From the NCBI GenBank assembly GCA_015231685.1, contig JADGBA010000041.1:2377-9186 (forward strand): 6,810 nucleotides of DNA. The letters are read 5' to 3'. This document shows, piece by piece, positions 1 through 5,717 of this stretch. Made by a program: the position numbers and the translations under genes. The notes beneath the pieces were generated by a model that had not been told where the DNA came from, did no database searches, and was given only the letters and a program-made list of their open reading frames with translations. The stretch is from Candidatus Omnitrophota bacterium. GTDB taxonomy: Bacteria; Omnitrophota; Gorgyraeia; 2-02-FULL-51-18; JAGOUK01. How positions within the stretch are numbered: the first letter of the stretch is position 1; every line of letters begins with the position of its first letter.

Positions 1-1199
1 GGGAGCGGTTTGAGCGCATGGCCCAGGATGTGTTCACGCGGTTCGGATTTGAACCGATTCGGACACCGGTGATGGAGGAGGCGGATCTTTTTCGGCGTTC
101 GGTCGGAGAATCGACAGATATCGTCCAGAAAGAGATGTATGAGTTTGAGGACCGCGGGCACACCCGGATAGCGCTGAGGCCCGAGGGCACCGCGGGAGTG
201 GTTCGTGCGTTCATAGAGAATCACCTGGCTCATGAGAGCGCGGTGCGTAAATTTTATTATTACGGCCCGATGTTCCGTGCCGAACGGCCGCAGGCCGGGC
301 GTATGCGGCAGTTTCATCAAATAGGCCTGGAGTCATTGGGTTCGGATTCGGTTCGAGCGGACACGGAAATCATGCAGGCGCTCGCGGCCTTTTTGAATGC
401 CGCCGGAATCCGCGGGGCCGAGTTTCAGATCAATTGTCTGGGTGATCCGGACGACCGAAAGCGTTATGCGGGGGAGCTTCGGTCTTATCTGGAGAGGCGG
501 ATCGGGGATATCTGCGAAACGTGCCGCATACGGATGGACGCCAACGTGATGCGGGTGCTGGACTGCAAAAACCCGTCCTGCCGGGATGTGGTGCGGGATG
601 CCCCCAAAATTCTGGAATCGGTCAAAGACGCTTACCGGGCGGAACTCGAAGTGGTGTTGGGGGTTTTGGCCGAATCCGGAATCAAGGGCAGATACAATCC
701 GACGGTTGTTCGCGGGCTGGATTATTATACGAGAATTGTTTTTGAGGTCACGCATCCCGATCTTGGTTCTCAAGACGCCCTGGCGGCCGGAGGGCGTTAT
801 GACCTTCTTGTCAAACAGCTTGGAGGACGGGCGACTCCCGCGGTGGGATGCGCACTGGGAATGGAACGGCTGGTGATGGCCATGAAGGCCGCCGGAGACC
901 CGGCAAGCGGGCCTCGTATCGTGGTGGTTGCTCTTGGTGAGAGCGCGCAGCAGCCGGGATACCGGCTTTTGTCCCAAATCCGCGCGGAGGGATTTGATTC
1001 GGATATGGATTTTGAGAACCGCTCGCTCAAAGCTCAGCTCAGACGGGCGGAAAAATGCGGCGCCAGGTGGTGCCTTATTCTGGGAGACAACGAAATTCAA
1101 AAACAAACGGTGATCATCAAGGACATGACAGAAGGCGGTGGACAGAACGAAATACCCGCAGGCGATGTTCTTGGGCACCTTCGAAAGGTTTTGCAGTGA
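1..1199 (+). CDS. hisS: Histidyl-tRNA synthetase, 5'-truncated by window edge
   Basis: HisRS charges tRNA(His) with histidine in the cytoplasm; it is a class II enzyme that works as a homodimer. The frame is open from base 3, before the ATG at 18, and that ATG falls inside the helix preceding motif 1, so about 20-25 N-terminal codons are missing rather than 18 being the start. Counting from the ATG at 18: motif 1 around residues 11-20 (FEPIRTPVME), the TDIVQKEMY and LRPEGTAG segments, motif 2 at about 86-103 (FRAERPQAGRMRQFHQIG), the HisA histidine-binding motif at 232-239 (RGLDYYTR), HisB at 256-262 (AAGGRYD) and motif 3 at 275-285 (AVGCALGMERL). The last ~95 residues form the anticodon-binding domain, with the SLKAQLRRAEKCGA segment. 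The insertion domain has four cysteines (166, 169, 183, 188). The stop overlaps the aspS GTG by 4 bases. Identification is secure. Confidence 0.97.
   Translation, partial: ERFERMAQDVFTRFGFEPIRTPVMEEADLFRRSVGESTDIVQKEMYEFEDRGHTRIALRPEGTAGVVRAFIENHLAHESAVRKFYYYGPMFRAERPQAGRMRQFHQIGLESLGSDSVRADTEIMQALAAFLNAAGIRGAEFQINCLGDPDDRKRYAGELRSYLERRIGDICETCRIRMDANVMRVLDCKNPSCRDVVRDAPKILESVKDAYRAELEVVLGVLAESGIKGRYNPTVVRGLDYYTRIVFEVTHPDLGSQDALAAGGRYDLLVKQLGGRATPAVGCALGMERLVMAMKAAGDPASGPRIVVVALGESAQQPGYRLLSQIRAEGFDSDMDFENRSLKAQLRRAEKCGARWCLILGDNEIQKQTVIIKDMTEGGGQNEIPAGDVLGHLRKVLQ
1183..1188 (+). promoter_or_regulatory. Ribosome binding site deciding the aspS GTG start
   Basis: GAAAGG lies 7 bases before the GTG at 1196, inside the end of hisS. 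With the GTGA stop/start overlap, it supports GTG 1196 over the in-frame ATG at 1055, which would add 47 residues unrelated to the AspRS N-terminus. Confidence 0.65.
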
Positions 1200-2962
1200 A
1201 ACACCGAACCCATACCAACGGACAATTGAATCGGGCCCACGTCGGCCAAACGGTGTCGCTTTGCGGGTGGGCTGCCACCCTGCGCGATCATGGCGGAGTG
1301 AATTTTGTGGATCTTCGCGACCGTTGGGGTGTGACTCAGGTTGTCTTCCGACCGGAACCTGACAAGGATTTGCACGCACGTGCCCGTGAACTGCGGCCGG
1401 AATATTGTGTCCGCGTTACCGGCAAAGTCACCCCGAGGCCCGAAGGGACCGTCAACACCAAATTGCCGACCGGAGAAATTGAGGTGGAGGTCCAGTCGCT
1501 TGAGGTCTTCAGCCGTTCCAAGACACCGCCTTTTGAAATGGAAGGAAATCAGGCGATATCGGAGGAGGTCCGGTTAAAGCATCGATATCTGGACCTCCGC
1601 CGGAGCGCTACCCAGGAGCCGCTTTTTTTCAGAAGCCGCCTCATCAACGCCATCCGTCAGCATCTGACCGGTCGGGAGTTTATTGAGGTGGAAACCCCGA
1701 TTCTCTGCAAGTCGACTCCCGAAGGCGCCCGTGATTATCTGGTGCCGTCGCGGTTAAATCACGGTGAATTTTTTGCGCTTCCCCAGTCGCCGCAGCTTTT
1801 CAAGCAGCTTCTGATGGTGTCCGGTTTTGAACGCTATTTCCAGATTGCCAAATGTTTTCGTGATGAGGACCTTCGCGCGGACCGCCAGCCGGAATTTACC
1901 CAGCTTGACCTTGAGATGTCCTTCGTCAACGAAGAGGATATCTTTGAGGTGATTGAGTCCATGATGGCGGAGGTCTTTGAGAAAGCGGCGGGACAAAAAC
2001 TGACTACGCCGTTCCCCAGACTCTCCTACGCCGATGCGATGGCGCGCTTCGGTTCAGACAAGCCGGACCTGAGATTTGCGCTGGAGATTCGTGATGCGTC
2101 CGAAGTCTTTGCTGAGACGGGTCTCAAGATTTTTAAACAAACGCTGGACGGCGGCGGGGTGATTCTGGCCTTGAAGGCGCCCGGTGCCGGTGGGCGCTTT
2201 TCCAGAAAAGATTTTGACGATATGGTGACATTCGCCAAAAGTCAGGGCGCCGCGGGATTGGCGTATCTCAAGTGGACGGCGGCAGGCATTGAATCGCCCA
2301 TTGCCAAATTCCTTAAAGCCGAAGAGATCGCCCGCCTGGGCGAGCTTCTTCCGGAGGGAGTCAAAGAAGGGGATGCTGTGTTTTTTGCCGCGGACAAGAA
2401 ACGCCCGGCCCAGCTTCTTCTCGGGGCGGTTCGTCTGGAACTCGCCCGGCGGCTCGGGATGCGGCCGCAGGGGGGAATTTCTTTGGCATGGATTCATGAA
2501 TTTCCGCTTCTTCAGTTGAATGCCGAGGACGGCAAATGGAACAGCGAGCATCATCCTTTTACGGGGATCCATCCGGAAGACACCGGTCTTCTCGGTGTGG
2601 ATAACGGGGCAATCCGCTCGCTGTCCTACGATCTTGTATTGAACGGAAACGAAATCGCCTCAGGCTCCATCCGTATCCACGATGCGGTCCTGCAGGAGAA
2701 GGTCTTCGAGACCATCGGGCTTGATCCCGAGGAATGCAGAAAGCGTTTCGGGTTCCTGTTGAAGGCTTTTGAGTACGGCCCTCCGCCTCACGGGGGAATC
2801 GCCATCGGGCTGGACCGTCTGACGGCGATCTTGACCAATCGTGAGTCCATCCGGGACGTGATTGCTTTCCCGAAGACTCAGAAGGCGATTTGCCCCCTGA
2901 CGCAGGCGCCTTCAGAAGTGGATCCGGTTCAGTTGAAGGATCTGGGGTTGAAGATAGCGTGA
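1196..2962 (+). CDS. aspS: Aspartyl-tRNA synthetase, bacterial type; probably non-discriminating
   Basis: AspRS attaches aspartate to tRNA(Asp), and in many bacteria also to tRNA(Asn). The product is 588 residues, close to the 590 of E. coli AspRS. Domains in order: N-terminal OB-fold anticodon-binding domain (about 1-105, with CGW at 23-25 and VDLRDR at 38-43), RYLDLRR at 130-136, the catalytic core with TPEGARDYLVPSR at 174-186 and LPQSPQLFKQLLM at 195-207, motif 2 at 221-238 (FRDEDLRADRQPEFTQLD), the GAD insertion domain typical of bacterial AspRS (roughly 285-420), HHPFTG, and motif 3 at 534-546 with its arginine at 541. GTG at 1196 is chosen for the family-like N-terminus, the upstream GAAAGG and the 4-base overlap with hisS. 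Residues His32 and Gly84 sit where enzymes that also charge tRNA(Asn) differ from E. coli AspRS, so this enzyme may do both. The specificity call is inference; the identity is not in doubt. Confidence 0.97.
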   Translation: MKHRTHTNGQLNRAHVGQTVSLCGWAATLRDHGGVNFVDLRDRWGVTQVVFRPEPDKDLHARARELRPEYCVRVTGKVTPRPEGTVNTKLPTGEIEVEVQSLEVFSRSKTPPFEMEGNQAISEEVRLKHRYLDLRRSATQEPLFFRSRLINAIRQHLTGREFIEVETPILCKSTPEGARDYLVPSRLNHGEFFALPQSPQLFKQLLMVSGFERYFQIAKCFRDEDLRADRQPEFTQLDLEMSFVNEEDIFEVIESMMAEVFEKAAGQKLTTPFPRLSYADAMARFGSDKPDLRFALEIRDASEVFAETGLKIFKQTLDGGGVILALKAPGAGGRFSRKDFDDMVTFAKSQGAAGLAYLKWTAAGIESPIAKFLKAEEIARLGELLPEGVKEGDAVFFAADKKRPAQLLLGAVRLELARRLGMRPQGGISLAWIHEFPLLQLNAEDGKWNSEHHPFTGIHPEDTGLLGVDNGAIRSLSYDLVLNGNEIASGSIRIHDAVLQEKVFETIGLDPEECRKRFGFLLKAFEYGPPPHGGIAIGLDRLTAILTNRESIRDVIAFPKTQKAICPLTQAPSEVDPVQLKDLGLKIA

Positions 2963-3411
2963 GCACAAAGCCGCTCGTCGGCGAAGTTGCTGTGCTGGCG
3001 GAGACCACGCTTGAAGGCGTCGCGCTTCGAACGATTCGATCCACGGTTCGGCGTGTGCTTGAGCGGGAGCGGGTGGCGGGAGCGGGTGTGACGGTGCTTG
3101 TCACGGATAATCAGCGTATCCGCAAACTTCACCGCAAATTTTTGAAGAAGAACTCCGCCACGGACGTGCTGGCGTTTGAGGCGGGAGAAACCCTGATGCC
3201 GGATGCGGCCCGGTATTTGGGCGATGTAGTGGTGTCGGCCCAGATGGCGGGCGCCTATTGCCGTAAAAACGGCGGTGATGTGCGCGAAGAAATCCTGAGA
3301 TACGTGGTTCACGGTCTTTTGCACTTGTTGGGTTACGATGATCTGACTGCAGACCAAAAGGTGAAGATGATTCGGCGTCAGGAACAATTATTGAAGGGGT
3401 CCGCAAAATGA
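2959..3411 (+). CDS. ybeY: YbeY endoribonuclease / rRNA maturation factor, variant active site
   Basis: YbeY (UPF0054) is a small cytoplasmic zinc protein needed for 16S rRNA 3'-end maturation and ribosome quality control. The product is 150 residues, normal for the family. The core is seen as ATDVLAFE at 67-74 (usual form PTDVLSF), LGDVVVS at 87-93 (usual LGDIvIs) and the metal motif HGLLHLLGYDD at 118-128. His118 and His122 match the first two zinc ligands, but the third histidine of the usual H-x3-H-x5-H is Asp128. The position of E. coli Arg59, in the YRGKD segment, is Leu62 here. The GTG at 2959 gives a normal length and a GTGA overlap with aspS; only weak purine-rich sequence precedes it, so translation is probably coupled to aspS. 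The in-frame ATG at 2890 would add 23 residues encoded inside aspS. The stop overlaps the next gene's ATG by 4 bases. Confidence 0.93.
   Translation: MSTKPLVGEVAVLAETTLEGVALRTIRSTVRRVLERERVAGAGVTVLVTDNQRIRKLHRKFLKKNSATDVLAFEAGETLMPDAARYLGDVVVSAQMAGAYCRKNGGDVREEILRYVVHGLLHLLGYDDLTADQKVKMIRRQEQLLKGSAK
3393..3399 (+). promoter_or_regulatory. Ribosome binding site for the overlapping DUF502 start
   Basis: GAAGGGG lies 8 bases before the ATG at 3408, within the last codons of ybeY. It supports the ATGA-coupled start of the DUF502 gene. Confidence 0.5.
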
Positions 3412-4109
3412 CGGACGGTAAGAAGGACATTAAAGGGGGTAGGACGATGAGGGCCTGGAGGAAGTATTTTTTTACGGGTCTGGCGGTGGTTTTGCCGGCC
3501 ATTTTGACGATTCTGGTGTTTCAATACCTTTGGACCATCGCCATCGCGCTGATTGTGGATCCGCTTTACCGGATTCTTCCGTTTGATGTGGACCGGGTGA
3601 TGGCGGAGACCGTGATCAAGATTCTTATTTTTATGGTGGTTCTCGGCGCGGTGTGCCTGGTTGGATTTGCGGCCAACCTCTTCTTTATCAAGCAACTTAT
3701 CCATCTCGGAGAGGAACTGTTGTCCCGTGTCCCGATGGTGAATCGCGTCTATTCGGTGCTCAAGGAGATTTCCACGGCGATGGTGGGTCGTGACGATAAG
3801 CAGGAGATGTTCCGGAGCGCGGTATTGATCGAATATCCCAGAAAGGGGCTCTATTCTGTCGCCTTTCTGACCAAGTCCTATCATGAGGTGCTCTCCAAAC
3901 GCGCGGGTGAACGGCTTTCGAGTGTTTTTTTGCCGACGACACCCAATCCCACGAGCGGAGTTTTGCTTTTTTTGCCCAAAGAGGAAATCATCGAAATCCC
4001 GCTGACCGTTGAAGAAGCAGTCAAGCTTGTGATCAGCGCCGGGACGCTGACAGGAAAAACTCTTATGGATGCACGGCCGGACGCGAAATCCCCGGGGACC
4101 GACCGCTAG
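3408..4109 (+). CDS. DUF502 family two-helix membrane protein
   Basis: This matches the DUF502 family of bacterial membrane proteins, whose biochemical role is not established. The product is 233 residues. A basic stretch (RAWRK, 15-19) precedes a first hydrophobic segment at about 20-50 with the family's FFTGLAVVLPAILT pattern, and a second lies at about 68-94. The soluble remainder has the family hallmarks: GEELLSRVPMVNRVYSVLKEI at about 101-121, IEYPRKGLYSVAFLT at 141-155, the very conserved FLPTTPNPTSGVLLFLP at 174-190, and a C-terminal VEEAVKLVISAG at 201-212. Two loci could start translation: ATG 3408 (ATGA overlap with ybeY) or ATG 3447 (220 residues, preceded by a strong AAAGGGGG); the annotated start is the overlapping one, and the shorter form is equally plausible. 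Its place in a translation operon does not define a function. No signal peptidase site is evident. Confidence 0.9.
   Translation: MTDGKKDIKGGRTMRAWRKYFFTGLAVVLPAILTILVFQYLWTIAIALIVDPLYRILPFDVDRVMAETVIKILIFMVVLGAVCLVGFAANLFFIKQLIHLGEELLSRVPMVNRVYSVLKEISTAMVGRDDKQEMFRSAVLIEYPRKGLYSVAFLTKSYHEVLSKRAGERLSSVFLPTTPNPTSGVLLFLPKEEIIEIPLTVEEAVKLVISAGTLTGKTLMDARPDAKSPGTDR
3432..3439 (+). promoter_or_regulatory. Strong internal Shine-Dalgarno before alternative DUF502 start
   Basis: AAAGGGGG ends 7 bases before an in-frame ATG at 3447, and a further AGGA lies at 3441-3444. Translation from 3447 would begin MRAWRKYFFTG, like typical DUF502 N-termini, leaving a 35-base gap after ybeY. Which start is used cannot be settled from sequence alone. 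Confidence 0.5.
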
Positions 4110-4113
4110 CGCC

Positions 4114-4863
4114 ATGGCCGCGGAACGGACGCTCGCCTATGTTTTGGGAACCCGGGATTACCGGGACACGAGTCTCATGGTGACGTTGTATACCCGGGAT
4201 TTCGGCAAGATCAAGGCGCTCATCAAAGGCGGGCGGGATGCGCGCAACAAATTCGGCTCGAGCTTCGAACCGTTCAGTCTCAACGAAGTGCTTGTGTACC
4301 GGCGCCGGCGAGGGGACCTGCACCTTGTGACGCAAGCGGAGCTCGTGGACCGTTGGGACGGGCTTCGAACGGATCTGGAGCGGCTGGGCTCAGCGGCCTA
4401 TGTGGCCGAAGTTATCGATCAGCTGACCGACGCGGAACCGCATCCGCAGGTGTTTGCGCTGATTTCGGATGTGTATGGTTTTATGGATGCGGGGAACAGT
4501 CCGAAGCGGAGTCTCCGAATTTTTGAGATCAAACTGATGTCGGCGCTCGGGTGGATGCCGGAACTTTTTTGCTGTGTGTATTGTCGTGAGGTCCCCGGCG
4601 AGCCGGTTTATTTTTCGGTGTCCTCCGGCGGGCTGGTATGCGCGTCGTGCCGGCATAAGGACGCGCCGCTGGTCATGATTTCGAAGGGGTGCGCGCTTTT
4701 TCTTGAGGAAGCGAGAAAACGACCCTTTGCAGATCTTCGGCACATCAAAGTGAGCCGTGAACTCGGAGAAAAACTTGAACAGATGATGCGTGGTTTCTTG
4801 GAGCATCATCTCACGCGACGGCCCAAGGCGCTGTCATTTTTGGAAAAGATCGGAGCCGCTTGA
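4114..4863 (+). CDS. recO: DNA repair protein RecO
   Basis: RecO loads RecA onto SSB-coated single-stranded DNA together with RecR in the RecFOR recombination-repair pathway, and anneals complementary strands. The product is 249 residues, normal for the family. Residues 1-80 form the N-terminal OB fold, recognised by LAYVLGTRDYRDTSLMVTLY at 7-26, FGKIKALIKGG at 30-40 and the FEPFSLNEVLVY segment at 51-62. The rest is the helical domain containing the KLMSALGWMPEL element at 140-151 and a zinc site of two CxxC pairs (Cys154/Cys157 and Cys176/Cys179) flanking the FSVSSGG turn. Not all RecO proteins, E. coli's for example, keep these cysteines. ATG 4114 is chosen because it places the family's N-terminus correctly; ATG 4069 in the same frame would add 15 residues encoded within the DUF502 gene. 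The start is 4 bases after the DUF502 stop, without a clear Shine-Dalgarno, suggesting coupled translation. Confidence 0.94.
   Translation: MAAERTLAYVLGTRDYRDTSLMVTLYTRDFGKIKALIKGGRDARNKFGSSFEPFSLNEVLVYRRRRGDLHLVTQAELVDRWDGLRTDLERLGSAAYVAEVIDQLTDAEPHPQVFALISDVYGFMDAGNSPKRSLRIFEIKLMSALGWMPELFCCVYCREVPGEPVYFSVSSGGLVCASCRHKDAPLVMISKGCALFLEEARKRPFADLRHIKVSRELGEKLEQMMRGFLEHHLTRRPKALSFLEKIGAA
4852..4855 (+). promoter_or_regulatory. Ribosome binding site for glyQ
   Basis: GGAG ends 7 bases before ATG 4863, inside the last codons of recO. The spacing favours ATG 4863 over the TTG immediately before it at 4860. Confidence 0.5.
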
Positions 4864-5717
4864 TGGATTTTCAGGAATTGATTTTGAGGCTGGGACAGTA
4901 CTGGAAAAAGCGGGGTTGCGTGCTGTTGCAGCCCTACGATATGGAGGTGGGTGCCGGCACCTTTCATCCGGCAACGTTTTTTGGTTCGCTGGGAAAGCGT
5001 CCGACGCGCGCGGCGTATGTGCAGCCTTCGCGCCGTCCCACGGACGGCCGTTACGGAGAAAATCCCTTGCGGGCGCAGCACTATTTTCAGTATCAGGTGA
5101 TTCTGAAACCGTCTCCGGACGATGTTCAGGATTTGTATCTCGGAAGCCTCCGGGAGTTGGGAGTTCCGCTGGACAAACACGATGTGAGGTTCGTGCAGGA
5201 TGACTGGGAATCGCCGACCCTGGGTGCTTCGGGTCTCGGGTGGGAAGTCTGGATGGATACTTTGGAAGTCACCCAGTTCACGTATTTTCAGAAGATGGGC
5301 GGTTTTGAGCTTAGTCCCATTACATGCGAACTGACCTACGGGCTGGAGCGCATCTGCATGTTTTTGCAGAATGAGTACGATCTGTATCGGCTTCGCTGGG
5401 CTCCAGGGGTGTTGTATGGAGATCTGCACCTCGCCAAGGAGAAGGAGTATTGCCGGTACAATTTTGAGCAGAGCGATATCGCGCATCTCCATAAAGTGTA
5501 TGAGCTGTACGAATCCGAAGCGCTCCGGTCGATTGAGGCGGGACTTCTGATGCCCGCCTATGAGAACATGCTGAAGACATCGCACACCTTTAACATGCTC
5601 GACGCCAGAAGCGCAGTGAGTGTTACGGAGCGGCCGACCTACATCGCCCGGGTCCGCAAACTCGCCCGACGCTGCGCCGAAAGTTATATGGCGCGGGAGG
5701 CCGAAAATGACGCCTGA
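4863..5717 (+). CDS. glyQ: Glycyl-tRNA synthetase alpha subunit
   Basis: The alpha subunit of the heterotetrameric bacterial GlyRS carries the class II catalytic site that makes glycyl-adenylate; the beta subunit supplies tRNA binding. The product is 284 residues, the usual size being about 290-305. It is highly conserved: LLQPYDMEVGAGTFHP at 21-36, YVQPSRRPTDGRYGENP at 52-68, QVILKPSPDDVQDLYLGSL at 78-96, GLGWEVW at 124-130, EVTQFTYFQ at 135-143, the motif-3 segment ELTYGLER at 156-163 and FNMLDARSAVSVTER at 243-257. The start is ATG 4863, overlapping the recO TGA by one base; a TTG at 4860 in the same frame would add one residue. The last 11 bases overlap glyS, and the glyS ribosome binding site lies within the glyQ 3' end, a coupling that would help the two subunits be made in equal amounts. 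Confidence 0.98.
   Translation: MDFQELILRLGQYWKKRGCVLLQPYDMEVGAGTFHPATFFGSLGKRPTRAAYVQPSRRPTDGRYGENPLRAQHYFQYQVILKPSPDDVQDLYLGSLRELGVPLDKHDVRFVQDDWESPTLGASGLGWEVWMDTLEVTQFTYFQKMGGFELSPITCELTYGLERICMFLQNEYDLYRLRWAPGVLYGDLHLAKEKEYCRYNFEQSDIAHLHKVYELYESEALRSIEAGLLMPAYENMLKTSHTFNMLDARSAVSVTERPTYIARVRKLARRCAESYMAREAENDA
5695..5700 (+). promoter_or_regulatory. Ribosome binding site for glyS inside glyQ
   Basis: GGGAGG ends 6 bases before ATG 5707. It is one of the strongest Shine-Dalgarno sites in the window and fixes the glyS start within the overlap with glyQ. Confidence 0.75.

Noticed and set aside
1055..1195. Upstream ATG extension of aspS by 47 codons
   Set aside because: It would be read inside the conserved HisRS anticodon domain and adds residues unlike any AspRS; GTG 1196 has a Shine-Dalgarno and the correct N-terminus.
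333..1379. A 348-codon open frame on the minus strand opposite hisS and the start of aspS
   Set aside because: It lies wholly antisense to two well-conserved synthetase genes, its product has no recognisable domain, and such frames are common opposite GC-rich genes.
2054..2572. A 172-codon minus-strand open frame opposite aspS
   Set aside because: Fully inside aspS on the opposite strand, with no family resemblance; the aspS frame explains the conservation.
2890..2958. Upstream ATG extension of ybeY by 23 codons
   Set aside because: It lies within the aspS C-terminus and exceeds the usual YbeY length; GTG 2959 gives 150 residues and a GTGA overlap.
4069..4113. Upstream ATG extension of recO by 15 codons
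   Set aside because: The extra residues are encoded within DUF502 and do not resemble a RecO N-terminus, which begins properly after ATG 4114.
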